DNA of 53,618 nucleotides from Clostridia bacterium (GCA_017467815.1 JAFUKI010000003.1:1-53618); one strand, 5' to 3'. Shown: positions 9,202 through 17,152, counted from the first letter of the stretch. Numbers and translations are program-made. The notes: generated by a model from the sequence alone, not told the origin.

Positions 9202-9653
9202 GATTCGGGAATGCCCTCCTTACTGAGTGTGTGCAGGTTCCGGGTAATGGAATCCAGGGACGAATAGAAAATTTCCCTTGTTTCATCGGTAAGATCCTTT
9301 CCGGCAAGCTCTACCGCCAGACTTGCCCGGTAGCATATGTGTTCAGCCGCCGATCTCCCTTCCGGCGTGAGTACCAGAATGCCGCGGTACAAACTGCCGT
9401 CAACCACCTGCTTTTCCGCAAGACCCTTTTTTTCCAGTATGGCAATCATCCGGGAGGCATCTGACTTGTCCTTACCGCACACCTCACAAAGCTGGGGAAC
9501 CGTGATCCCTTCCGGATATTCATACATTGCTGTAAGATATACGGCATGGGGACCTTTCAGTCCGTACTTTGCCAGTTCCTCGGATGCTATTTTATGCAGA
9601 TACCGTGAAATTTCAGAAATCGCAAGAGAAAACCGATTGAACCGATTTACCAT
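9198..9653 (-). CDS. MarR family regulator of the aldehyde/lysoplasmalogenase operon
   Basis: A 151-residue winged-helix regulator. The wHTH runs about residues 45-105 (LKGPHAVYL, then VPQLCEVCGKDKSDASRMI) and the flanking helices would form the dimer. The ATG at 9653 is used because AGGAGAAGG precedes it; longer reading upstream would run through the promoter and operators. It heads an operon with the alcohol and aldehyde dehydrogenases and YhhN. Two AAGTTG-N6-CAACTT palindromes in its promoter imply autorepression. It resembles the MarR at 15891-16343 across the wHTH. The ligand is unknown; a fatty acid or aldehyde is a guess from the operon. Confidence 0.9.
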   Translation of the reverse strand: MVNRFNRFSLAISEISRYLHKIASEELAKYGLKGPHAVYLTAMYEYPEGITVPQLCEVCGKDKSDASRMIAILEKKGLAEKQVVDGSLYRGILVLTPEGRSAAEHICYRASLAVELAGKDLTDETREIFYSSLDSITRNLHTLSKEGIPES

Positions 9654-9685
9654 AGTATTTCCTTCTCCTTTTGTGGCAAACAATA

Positions 9686-9739
9686 AAGTTGAAAACTCAA
9701 CTTCTATATTATACTCTAATAAAGTTGGAATGTCAACTT
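9686..9739 (-). promoter_or_regulatory. Promoter with two MarR operators
   Basis: On the complement, TTGACA (9736-9731), a 17-base spacer and TATAAT (9713-9708) form a consensus promoter. Two perfect AAGTTG-N6-CAACTT palindromes sit at 9686-9703 and 9722-9739, 36 bases centre to centre. One covers the -35 and the other lies just downstream of the -10. This layout fits repression by the adjacent MarR protein. Confidence 0.85.
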
Positions 9740-9808
9740 GTTTGGGGAAGAAAAAAGCCGGAAATAAGGTCACTAAAAACATATTTTCCCGGAAATATGG
9801 AAAAGAAA

Positions 9809-9837
9809 TTGCACATTCCCGATAAATATGATACAAT
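9809..9837 (+). promoter_or_regulatory. Promoter of the lipid kinase gene
   Basis: TTGCAC (9809-9814), 17 bases, TACAAT (9832-9837), with TGa before the -10. It diverges from the MarR promoter about 70 bases away. Confidence 0.65.
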
Positions 9838-9975
9838 ATAGACAGAGAATACAGTTGACCGACATAAAATAGAAAAGGGTACGGAGAATATTACTTCACT
9901 GTTACTCCATGGTATCACATCGTTACAGTATTTCTGCCAATTCATTCCCAAAATCGAAAGGAAGGTTATCTCCAC

Positions 9976-10857
9976 ATGAAGCAGATGCTGCTGATATTGA
10001 ATCCCACATCCGGCATGAAGAAAGCCGCCCGGAATCTTACGGATATCGTCTCCCTGTTCAACCGTGCAGGATATGTGCCCAATGTGTACGTAACAGCCGC
10101 ACGGGGGGATGCTGTGCGTGCAGTACAGACCATGGGAAAGAATGCGGGACTGATCGTATGCTGCGGCGGAGACGGTACGCTGAATGAGACCGTAACGGGC
10201 ATCCTCAAATCCGGACTGGAAACACCGCTTGGTTATATTCCGGCAGGTTCTACCAATGATTTCGCCGGTTCTCTGCATCTGTCGGGGGATATTCTGAAAG
10301 CGGCAAAGCAGATCATAACCGGAACACCCACGGCTTACGATGTGGGAAAATGGGGGGATCGGTATTTCACCTACATCGCTTCCTTCGGTGTTTTCACAAA
10401 AGCCAGTTATTCCACACCGCAGAATATGAAAAACGCACTCGGTCATCTGGCGTATGTTCTGGAAGGTATGCAGGAACTGTCGTCGCTCCGTACGGAACAT
10501 ATCCGGATGGAAATGGATGACGAGATCCTGGAGGATGATTATCTGTTCGGTGCGGTATGCAATTCCACCAGCGTCGGGGGGATTCTGACCCTGAAACCCA
10601 GTCTTGTGGATATGTCGGACGGAATGTTTGAAGTATTCCTGATCCGTGCGCCGAAAGACCTGACGGAACTTCACGAATGCATCCTTGCCCTGACGAACCA
10701 GACGTATAACTGCAAAATGATCACCTTCCGCAGTGCCTCTTCTCTGCGCATTTCCGGAAATCCGGATATGCCCTGGTCACTGGACGGCGAGAGGGCGGAC
10801 GGCGTCAAGGATATTACAGTGGAAAATTTGCATAAACGGATCCAAATTGTTCATTGA
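9976..10857 (+). CDS. Diacylglycerol kinase-like lipid kinase (YegS/DgkB family)
   Basis: A soluble lipid kinase of 293 residues. The nucleotide-binding motif CCGGDGTLNE lies at about 62-71 and GYIPAGSTNDFAGSL at about 85-99; both define the DAGK catalytic domain. LDGE near the C-terminus is also typical. Members phosphorylate diacylglycerol or related lipids at the inner membrane face, recycling lipid into phosphatidate. AAAGGAAGG lies about 10 bases before the ATG. It shares an upstream region with the MarR/aldehyde operon and is followed 39 bases later by a UPF0316 gene. The exact lipid is not shown. Confidence 0.9.
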   Translation: MKQMLLILNPTSGMKKAARNLTDIVSLFNRAGYVPNVYVTAARGDAVRAVQTMGKNAGLIVCCGGDGTLNETVTGILKSGLETPLGYIPAGSTNDFAGSLHLSGDILKAAKQIITGTPTAYDVGKWGDRYFTYIASFGVFTKASYSTPQNMKNALGHLAYVLEGMQELSSLRTEHIRMEMDDEILEDDYLFGAVCNSTSVGGILTLKPSLVDMSDGMFEVFLIRAPKDLTELHECILALTNQTYNCKMITFRSASSLRISGNPDMPWSLDGERADGVKDITVENLHKRIQIVH

Positions 10858-10896
10858 CGGGACAATGTATAACAGAAAAACGGAGGACAACAGCGA

Positions 10897-11439
10897 ATGT
10901 CGGAATTTTTAACATCCCTGCATCCTGCGGTGGTATGCATTCTTGTATGCGCGGCAAAAATTGTGGAGATCACCATACAATCCCTGAAAACCTGCATGAT
11001 GGTCAAGGGGGAGCGTCTGAAGGCGGCTGCACTCGGCTTTGCGGAATGTGCGATCTGGGGACTGGTTATCTCCACCATTATCAGTACGCTGGGGGATAAC
11101 CTGATGCTGCTTTTGTTCTACTGCGTGGGCTATGCCGTAGGTCTGTTTCTCGGTTCTGCTCTGGAAGACAGGATCGCTCTGGGAACATCCAACCTGGAAC
11201 TGATCGCCAACCGGGAGAATACGGAGAGTATCGTCGGATATCTGAAGGAAAGAAACAAGGGATATACAGTTTTTGAAGGCCATGGATCGGTGGACAAAAT
11301 GAATATGGTGTTTATCGTTCTTCCCCGGAAAGAGGTAAAGAAAACCCTGAAAGAAATCCGCGAACTCTGCGGAGATAAGGTATTTGTGGTTACCTCCGAA
11401 GTCAGCAAATATGCCGGCGGATACGGCATGGTCAAGTAA
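10897..11439 (+). CDS. UPF0316/DUF2179 family membrane protein
   Basis: A 180-residue protein with about three membrane spans in the first 90 residues, then a soluble DUF2179 domain of about 80 residues (pattern around GYTVFEGHGSVDKMNMVFIVLPRKE). This matches the UPF0316 family, whose function is unknown. CGGAGGA lies about 9 bases upstream. It is probably co-transcribed with the lipid kinase and ends at a strong terminator. The soluble domain resembles those of YitT-type proteins and may bind a small ligand; that is inference. Confidence 0.85.
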   Translation: MSEFLTSLHPAVVCILVCAAKIVEITIQSLKTCMMVKGERLKAAALGFAECAIWGLVISTIISTLGDNLMLLLFYCVGYAVGLFLGSALEDRIALGTSNLELIANRENTESIVGYLKERNKGYTVFEGHGSVDKMNMVFIVLPRKEVKKTLKEIRELCGDKVFVVTSEVSKYAGGYGMVK

Positions 11440-11463
11440 ACCGCCCGGAACTGAATTACATAA

Positions 11464-11516
11464 AAACAGCACAACCGTCGGTTCTTACCGAAAGCAGTTG
11501 TGCTGTTTGCTTTTTT
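11464..11516 (+). terminator. Rho-independent terminator
   Basis: A 12-base perfect stem (11464-11475 with 11497-11508) followed by GCTTTTTT, directly after the UPF0316 gene. Confidence 0.9.
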
Positions 11517-11538
11517 ACAATGATAGAAATTCCTGCTT

Positions 11539-11690
11539 TTATTCCTCAGACATTTCCGTATAACTGTGTGTCTTACGATATCTTGCCGGTGTCATCCCGA
11601 ATGCTTTATGAAATGCCGAAAAGAATCCGGCAGCCGAAGCATATCCCACTTCACACGCAATGGCGTTGACAGTAGGTATACAGGATTTAA
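11539..11690 (-). pseudogene. Remnant of an AraC-family regulator (C-terminal HTH only)
   Basis: The complement encodes about 45-50 residues of an AraC-type second helix-turn-helix (VNAIACEVGYASAAGFF then FGMTPARYRKTHS), ending in an in-frame TAA at 11541-11539. Upstream in the same frame a TGA appears at about 11690, and no start or N-terminal domain can be found. The rest of 11691-11841 shows no gene. It differs from the intact AraC gene at 12873, so it is a leftover of another regulator rather than a copy of that one. Confidence 0.7.
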
Positions 11691-11841
11691 TTTGTGTAGT
11701 TCACAACCCCCTTCTGATATGGTTTGCTTTCGAGTCCATGACAGTATTCTTCTTTATTTATATCGTATCTCATGTATCTGTCCATCTGCCAACGGAACCT
11801 GTTTTCGAAATAATGGTTTGTTCGGGTATTTACGAAAAGAT

Positions 11842-11870
11842 TTGCAAATATCCGCTTGTTGTGTTATACT
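11842..11870 (+). promoter_or_regulatory. Promoter of the radical SAM gene
   Basis: TTGCAA (11842-11847), 17 bases, TATACT (11865-11870), with TGt before the -10. It starts 33 bases before the radical SAM gene. Confidence 0.7.
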
Positions 11871-11902
11871 AATGATGAAAATAATACAAGCGGAGACATA
11901 TC

Positions 11903-12751
11903 ATGCTGAAAAAAGCGTTTTTGGAGATCACCAATGCCTGTAATCTTTCCTGCAGCTTCTGCCACGGCACAAAGCGGAAGATACGGTACATGACGACCGA
12001 AGAATTCAGATATATTGCGGGTGAACTGCGCGGTACGGTGGAATATTTGTATTTTCACGTAATGGGTGAACCCCTGCTGCATCCCGGACTGGGAGAATTT
12101 TTGTCCATCGCCGGAGAGATGGGCTTTCAGGTGATCCTGACCACCAACGGCACGCTGCTGAACCGACAGTCCGACCTGCTTTGTTCCGCCGGTGCTTTGA
12201 AAAAGGTCAGCATATCCCTCCACAGCTTTGAAGCCAACACCGGGGATCGTCTGCTGGAAGATTACCTGACAGATTGCTTTACCTTCTGCCAAAAAGCCGC
12301 TGAACAGGGAATTATCTGCGTAATGCGCCTGTGGAATCAGGGGGGAGAAGAAGACCTGAACCCGACGATTCTGGAACGGATGCATTCCTTTTTCGACCCG
12401 ATGGAAAACACGGAATGGAAATCCACTTACAGCGGCTGGAGAATCCGTGACAGGATATTCCTGGAGTGGGGGCAGTATTTCGACTGGCCAGATCTGGAAG
12501 GGGAGTACAGGGGCAACACCCATACCTGCTACGCTCTGCGGGATCAGATCGGCATCCTTTGCGACGGAACCGTTGTACCGTGCTGTCTGGATGCGGAAGG
12601 CAGTATTCCCTTAGGCAATATATTGGAAACCCCCATTGCAGAAATTCTTGCCGGTCCCCGTGCGGCAGCCATGAAAAAAGCTCTGGAAAACCGCCGGATC
12701 ACGGAACCTCTGTGTCAGCGCTGCGGTTATGCACATATGAAAAAATATTGA
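11903..12751 (+). CDS. Radical SAM/SPASM domain protein
   Basis: A 282-residue radical SAM enzyme. C13, C17 and C20 (CNLSCSFC) bind the SAM-coordinating 4Fe-4S cluster, and GEPLLHP is the conserved GGEP-type motif. Residues about 210-280 form a short SPASM region with CYALRD, VPCCLD and a final CQRC, which should hold at least one more cluster. Relatives modify peptides or act in cofactor synthesis; the substrate here is unknown. No small cysteine-rich or leader peptide is found beside it. It has its own promoter and a terminator directly after, so it stands alone. Confidence 0.9.
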   Translation: MLKKAFLEITNACNLSCSFCHGTKRKIRYMTTEEFRYIAGELRGTVEYLYFHVMGEPLLHPGLGEFLSIAGEMGFQVILTTNGTLLNRQSDLLCSAGALKKVSISLHSFEANTGDRLLEDYLTDCFTFCQKAAEQGIICVMRLWNQGGEEDLNPTILERMHSFFDPMENTEWKSTYSGWRIRDRIFLEWGQYFDWPDLEGEYRGNTHTCYALRDQIGILCDGTVVPCCLDAEGSIPLGNILETPIAEILAGPRAAAMKKALENRRITEPLCQRCGYAHMKKY

Positions 12752-12815
12752 GATTCGGCGAAAAAAGAATGATTCTGTAAAGGGAACATTTGGTTTGAGG
12801 TCTCGTTTGAAAAAG

Positions 12816-12846
12816 AAAAACAACATCGAAAAACGGTGTTGTTTTT
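12816..12846. terminator. Terminator between radical SAM and AraC genes
   Basis: The stem AAAAACAACATCG / CGGTGTTGTTTTT (one wobble pair) around a 5-base loop has A and T tracts at its ends, so it can serve both convergent genes. Confidence 0.85.
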
Positions 12847-12872
12847 GTGTATATCCATGCAGTATTCATCCG

Positions 12873-13742
12873 TTACTGATGCTTCTTTCGATACGCAACG
12901 GGGGACATACCGGCATAATTCCCGAACTGCTTGGTGAAGTAGAGACTGTCCGTATATCCCAGCAGAGAAGCGATCTCATTGATGGGTAGTGTAGTTTCGG
13001 CAAGCATGACCTGCGCTTTTTCCATCCGCAGACGGATACGGAACTGCAGAGGGGTAAGTCCGGTTGCTTTTTTAAAACTTTCAATCAGATACCCTTTGTT
13101 CATGGATACCCCGGACGCATATTCGCCGATGGGTGTGTTCAGCATATAGTTCTCCGTGATATCATCAATGATCATCTGTACATAGGATTCGGTATCCTTG
13201 GAAGTCGTGGATTTTCCGTGAAGAACGGGCTTGACGGAATCCGCTGTTTTCGCCAGAACCGCACTGGCGAGAACGGACAGCAATAACGGTGGGGCAGGAG
13301 AAGCTTCGGCTTCATCCAGAATATGCTGAAAATATACAGCCAGTTTCTCCGGATCCGTTACGGAAAACAGGTTTGCCTTGGGAATATGAAAAATCCTGTC
13401 AAAAACATTAATAGGCGCGATCTGCAAAACCAGCCAGTAAATCTCCAGAGAAGTACCATTCGGTATGCATTCATATTCGGGATCTTCTTCCGGTCGGAAC
13501 AGAAGAAGACTGCCGTCCCCGAAACCATTCCATTTGCCATCTGCCAGGATCCGTCCGCATCCGTTTTTGATCAATATGATCCGGTAAGCGGAAGGATCGG
13601 AAGGCAGAAAAGTATTGACAGTTTCATTTGCTGCAGATTTATCGGAATTTGCGCAGATCCGGCTGCCGACATTCAGTACATGGCATCGGTACAGCACCGG
13701 TGTCGTATCTGTATAGGATAATGTATAATTCTTATGGATCAT
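12873..13742 (-). CDS. AraC family transcriptional regulator
   Basis: About 289 residues: an N-terminal cupin-like sensor region (about 1-165) and a C-terminal pair of HTHs (about 195-289), ending with INEIASLLGYTDSLYFTKQF and GMSPVAYRKKHQ, typical of AraC/XylS proteins. The start is uncertain: the ATG at 13742 is used here, but a TTG at 13766 is also open and neither has a strong binding site. No sugar operon lies beside it, so its target is not evident. It converges on the radical SAM gene across a shared terminator. Confidence 0.9.
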   Translation of the reverse strand: MIHKNYTLSYTDTTPVLYRCHVLNVGSRICANSDKSAANETVNTFLPSDPSAYRIILIKNGCGRILADGKWNGFGDGSLLLFRPEEDPEYECIPNGTSLEIYWLVLQIAPINVFDRIFHIPKANLFSVTDPEKLAVYFQHILDEAEASPAPPLLLSVLASAVLAKTADSVKPVLHGKSTTSKDTESYVQMIIDDITENYMLNTPIGEYASGVSMNKGYLIESFKKATGLTPLQFRIRLRMEKAQVMLAETTLPINEIASLLGYTDSLYFTKQFGNYAGMSPVAYRKKHQ

Positions 13743-13890
13743 AAGCACCAACCCGTGTTTCTCCAAACAGCCCAGAAGCAGGAGAAAAGCGTTTCTTATG
13801 CTTCATTATACCAATGAATCGGAACTTTGTCAATGGATATTGTCAAAGTATCGGATCGGATGATAAAGAAGGGACTGTCGCAAGTATAAT

Positions 13891-13969
13891 TTTTGGGGAA
13901 GGAAAACTTTTTGAAAAAAGCTTTCCTTCCCCAAAACCCCTAACTTTTCAAAAACTATGAAAAAAAGGG
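13891..13969 (+). repeat. Palindromic repeat, copy A
   Basis: The first hairpin pairs 13891-13905 with 13922-13936 (GGGGAAGGAAA arms) around an inner CTTTTT/AAAAAG stem with one A:C mismatch (13906/13921). A second C-run/G-run hairpin follows at 13937-13969. It is the same two-hairpin unit as copies B and C, with a different arm sequence. The region 13743-13890 shows nothing else of note. Confidence 0.8.
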
Positions 13970-14030
13970 CACAAAACCATTATCCGAAGACAGATATCAT
14001 TAAAGCAATCTAATATTTCTGTTGCAAATC

Positions 14031-14114
14031 CTTTTTTGAAGTTTTTTGAAAAGAGGGAGGGGTGCAGGGGAGGGAGAAATACTTTTTCGCAAAAAGTGTT
14101 TCTCCCTCCCCTGC
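14031..14114 (-). repeat. Palindromic repeat, copy B (inverted relative to A)
   Basis: The main hairpin pairs 14064-14079 with 14099-14114, a 16-base perfect stem, around ACTTTTT-CGC-AAAAAGT. The accessory part (14031-14063) lies on the other side compared with copy A, so this copy is inverted. It ends 27 bases beyond the stop of the ligase gene and may end its transcript. Confidence 0.8.
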
Positions 14115-14141
14115 TTAATGCGACATCCCCTTGTTATATTC

Positions 14142-15836
14142 TCAGTCAATGGTCATATCCAGCTTGAAGCGCATGATCTTACGCAGGGTGTTTTTGGGGA
14201 ATTCGGTTTTGCGGACCTTGATGACACCGATCTTTTTGTAAGGTACAGCGTTGCGGTTGTAGTTGTCGATGTACTTCTTCAGATATTCTTCAATGTCTTC
14301 AATTCCGTTGGTTTCGAAGAAATCCTTGTCGGGATAGATCTCCGCAACAATGGCGTTGTGGGAGATGCCGCGCTTGCTCTGACCTTCGTATACGATGATA
14401 TCCAGAATACCGGGGGTAGCAGCCAGCTCGTTTTCGATTTCTTCCGGATAAACATTTTTTCCGTTGGAGAGAATGATCAGGTTTTTCTTCCGTCCGGTGA
14501 TGTACAGAACATTGTTTTTGTCCAGCTTGCCGTAGTCGCCGGTCTTGAAGAAGCCGTTTTCAAAAGCATCCGCCGTAGCTTTGGTATCCTTGTAATAACC
14601 AAGCATTACATTGGGACCCTTAACCCAGATTTCCCCTTCGCCGTCTTCATTGGGCTCGGAAATTCTGACCGTATCCATGTCGATTACATTACCTACACTG
14701 CCGGGAACCACATTGCGGCTGCGGTTTACGGCAATCAGGGGCGCACATTCGGTGATACCATATCCGTTCAGCGTGCTGATGCCGATACCGTCGAAGAAAT
14801 ACAGAATCTGGGGATTGATGGGTGCACCGCCGGTGATGATGGTCTTGACTTCACCGCCGAATGCCGCACGGATCTCGCCGAAGAGCTTTGTACGTTTGTC
14901 AATACCCGCTTTCCGCATGGCGTTGCTGAGCTTGATCATGCGGAATACCAGTTCTTCCTTGCCTTTTTCCTTGAGGGTGGCTAGAATCTTACGGTAGAAG
15001 GTTTCCAGATACAGGGGAACCAGGATCAGGTGTCCGGGTTTCTGTTCCCGCAGTTCCTTCTGGATATACCGGATACCGGCGGAAATATATACTTCACAGC
15101 CGATCATCATATGCGCAATGAGCATTACCGTGGAACCGTAGGTATGATGCAGGGGCAGAACACCGACAGTCTTATCCGCAAAGTCGATATACGGAATAAC
15201 ATCGGTCATGTTGGAGAGAATGGCGTTCTGGGACAGCATAACACCCTTACCCTTACCGGTTGTGCCGGAGGTGAATACGAGCAGGGAGAGCTTCATGGGG
15301 TCGATGGGTGCTTCGTGATATACGGTGGGATCCTGTTTGTATGCTTCTATGCCTGTTTCGATCAGGGAAGCGAGACTGTTTTCCTTGTTTTCACTGAGCA
15401 GATATATGGGAGAGGAAAGCAGGGAAGTGTGCTCAGCAATGTACGCAGCCTTTTCTGCCAGTTCTTCTTCACAGAACAGGAACTGCGCATCCGCTTTGGC
15501 AGCAGTATCGGCCAGATCTTCTTTCAGCCAGTCTCTGTCCAGGGGAACCAGAATACCGCCGATGGAAAGCACGGCAAAATAGGTGAGGATCCAGTCATAG
15601 GAAGGCTTGCCGATCACTACACAGTGCTTGCCGGCGCATCCCATGGAAAGAAGCGCACTGCCGAGAGCACGGACGGTGTCGCGGAATGTGATGTAATTGA
15701 TGGTGTAAGTATCCCCCTTCAGAGGATCCAGACGATAGGAGAATGCATTTTTTTCTCCATAAGTATCCGCCGACCATTCTACCAGCTGACGAACATTGGT
15801 AAATTCTACTTTCTTGTGCAGCATATCGTGCTTCAT
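14142..15836 (-). CDS. AMP-dependent synthetase/ligase (long-chain acyl-CoA ligase type)
   Basis: An adenylate-forming enzyme of about 564 residues that activates carboxylic acids with ATP and passes them to a thiol. Motifs: phosphate loop LLVFTSGTTGKGKGVM, GYGITECAPL, FKTGDYGKLDKNNVLYITGR and the C-terminal lysine region PKNTLRKIMRF. This matches fatty acyl-CoA ligases and acyl-ACP synthetases. The ATG at 15836 is chosen because AAAGGA lies 13 bases upstream; an ATG at 15860 is in frame but has no binding site. It follows a MarR gene in the same operon, so that regulator probably controls it. The acyl chain is inferred. Confidence 0.9.
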   Translation of the reverse strand: MKHDMLHKKVEFTNVRQLVEWSADTYGEKNAFSYRLDPLKGDTYTINYITFRDTVRALGSALLSMGCAGKHCVVIGKPSYDWILTYFAVLSIGGILVPLDRDWLKEDLADTAAKADAQFLFCEEELAEKAAYIAEHTSLLSSPIYLLSENKENSLASLIETGIEAYKQDPTVYHEAPIDPMKLSLLVFTSGTTGKGKGVMLSQNAILSNMTDVIPYIDFADKTVGVLPLHHTYGSTVMLIAHMMIGCEVYISAGIRYIQKELREQKPGHLILVPLYLETFYRKILATLKEKGKEELVFRMIKLSNAMRKAGIDKRTKLFGEIRAAFGGEVKTIITGGAPINPQILYFFDGIGISTLNGYGITECAPLIAVNRSRNVVPGSVGNVIDMDTVRISEPNEDGEGEIWVKGPNVMLGYYKDTKATADAFENGFFKTGDYGKLDKNNVLYITGRKKNLIILSNGKNVYPEEIENELAATPGILDIIVYEGQSKRGISHNAIVAEIYPDKDFFETNGIEDIEEYLKKYIDNYNRNAVPYKKIGVIKVRKTEFPKNTLRKIMRFKLDMTID

Positions 15837-15890
15837 ATACGTGAACCGATCCTTTCTCATCAGTAAAAAATATCGTATAATACAGTATAA

Positions 15891-16343
15891 TTATTCTTCG
15901 TCCTTGTATTCTTTGCAGATGTTCTGCAGATTATTATGGATCAAAGCCAAGCTTTTATAAAATACAGCTCTGCTTTGTTCATCCAGCCCCTCACTGGCAC
16001 TGGCAAGAACATTGTCGATTTTTTCCGCAATATGTTTACCCAACTGACAGCCTTTTTCCGTCAGGAGCAGGGGACTCTGATAACGCTTGGCGGTTTTGGA
16101 ATGGCACACCAGATAACCGTTTTCCTCCAGATGCCGGATGGAACGGGAGATATTGGCCTTATCCTCCGCGCAGATGTCGCATAATTCCTTCGCCGTGATG
16201 GGTCCGGACTTATACAGATAATACAGACAGGAAACGTGAGGTCCCTTCAGATTGAATTCACTCATTTCGGCTGTCTTGATTTTTCGTATGCTCCGGCTGA
16301 TTCCGGCGATCAGTATCGTAAATGTATGAAACCGTTCTTCCAT
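15891..16343 (-). CDS. MarR family regulator of the acyl ligase gene
   Basis: A 150-residue winged-helix protein similar in length and wHTH sequence to the MarR at 9198-9653 (shared LKGPH, the LC-C-DK spacing and SR.I..LE). The recognition region lies at about 60-85 (ITAKELCDICAEDKANISRSI). GGAGG lies about 9 bases before the ATG. The promoter carries two palindromes that imply autorepression. Its ligand is unknown; acyl chains are plausible because it precedes an acyl ligase. Confidence 0.9.
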   Translation of the reverse strand: MEERFHTFTILIAGISRSIRKIKTAEMSEFNLKGPHVSCLYYLYKSGPITAKELCDICAEDKANISRSIRHLEENGYLVCHSKTAKRYQSPLLLTEKGCQLGKHIAEKIDNVLASASEGLDEQSRAVFYKSLALIHNNLQNICKEYKDEE

Positions 16344-16354
16344 ATTTCCTCCAA

Positions 16355-16418
16355 ACTTGTTGACATAACAACAAGTGATATTATATCACAAACTTGTTGT
16401 TGTGTCAACAAGTTTGTG
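16355..16418 (-). promoter_or_regulatory. Promoter with two MarR operators
   Basis: On the complement, TTGACA (16408-16403), 17 bases and TATAAT (16385-16380) form a consensus promoter. Operator 1 is ACTTGTTG-N6-CAACAAGT (16355-16376). Operator 2 has 13-base perfect arms around 6 bases (16387-16399, 16406-16418) and covers the -35. The layout matches the promoter at 9686-9739 almost exactly. The stretch 16419-16548 beyond it holds no gene. Confidence 0.87.
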
Positions 16419-16548
16419 AAAGATAATGTATATGAATTTTCAGAGGTATCAACGGATAATTTTGTGGTGTTCATTCGTGAAAGAAAAAAGATAGCGTCCC
16501 GCCCTTTGAAAATTAAGACGATTTAAAGAAAAAACAGCGGAAATCCCG

Positions 16549-16577
16549 TTGAGTTATGACAGGAGTTGTGGTATAAT
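16549..16577 (+). promoter_or_regulatory. Promoter of the PAP2/PHP/esterase operon
   Basis: TTGAGT (16549-16554), 17 bases, TATAAT (16572-16577), with TGg before the -10. The transcript leader (about 16585-16650) can fold as GTGC..GCAC enclosing GCCGG..CCGGC. Confidence 0.7.
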
Positions 16578-16650
16578 AACTACAATAATGCAAGGATGAT
16601 GTGCCACGCAGCCGGTATTTGTTCCCGGCGATAAGCACAGAAAATATGGT

Positions 16651-17112
16651 ATGGATTCGATAAAAGATTTATTTGCTAACCCGTTTTTGATGACAGGACT
16701 GTCCTCCTGGTTTATAGCCCAGATTCTGAAAACGGTCATACACTGTCTTATTCACAAAAAACTGGATCTGCATCGTCTGATCGGTGACGGCGGAATGCCC
16801 AGCGGTCACTCGGCAACGGTTACGTCACTGGCAATATTCAGCGCACTGACTTACGGTACCGGTTCCTTTGAATTTGCGGTAACGACGATACTGGCGACCA
16901 TTGTGTGTCATGATGCCATGGGTGTCAGACTGGAAACGGGAAAACAAGCGGTGGTGCTGAATGAAATGCTGAGCATATTCAATGTGCTGACCACCGAACA
17001 GCTGCCGGAAGTGAAGCTGAAGGAGTTTGTCGGTCATACACCGATACAGGTTCTTGCCGGAATTCTGGTGGGGGTCGTGAATGCTGTTGTTATGTATCAT
17101 TTTGTATTTTGA
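16651..17112 (+). CDS. Divergent PAP2 family (DUF212) membrane protein
   Basis: A 153-residue membrane protein of the divergent PAP2 family, related to lipid phosphate phosphatases. GGMPSGHSATV carries the phosphatase-like PSGH motif, and a second conserved histidine lies in FVGHTPIQVLAG. Three or four hydrophobic spans are visible. No strong ribosome binding site precedes the ATG. It is the first gene of an operon with PHP, esterase, transporter and acyltransferase genes. Its activity has not been established for the family; dephosphorylation of a lipid or isoprenoid phosphate is a reasonable guess. Confidence 0.87.
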   Translation: MDSIKDLFANPFLMTGLSSWFIAQILKTVIHCLIHKKLDLHRLIGDGGMPSGHSATVTSLAIFSALTYGTGSFEFAVTTILATIVCHDAMGVRLETGKQAVVLNEMLSIFNVLTTEQLPEVKLKEFVGHTPIQVLAGILVGVVNAVVMYHFVF

Positions 17113-17152
17113 CGATCTATCGGAGATCTATAAATAGGTAAGGAGAATTGTT

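Noticed and set aside
11566..11943. Plus-strand frame upstream of the radical SAM gene, considered as a precursor peptide
   Set aside because: It covers the AraC remnant in antisense, has no ribosome binding site and lacks peptide features.
16578..16650. Leader of the PAP2 operon considered as a known riboswitch
   Set aside because: The fold does not match any riboswitch consensus I can recall, including c-di-GMP, guanidine or preQ1 types.
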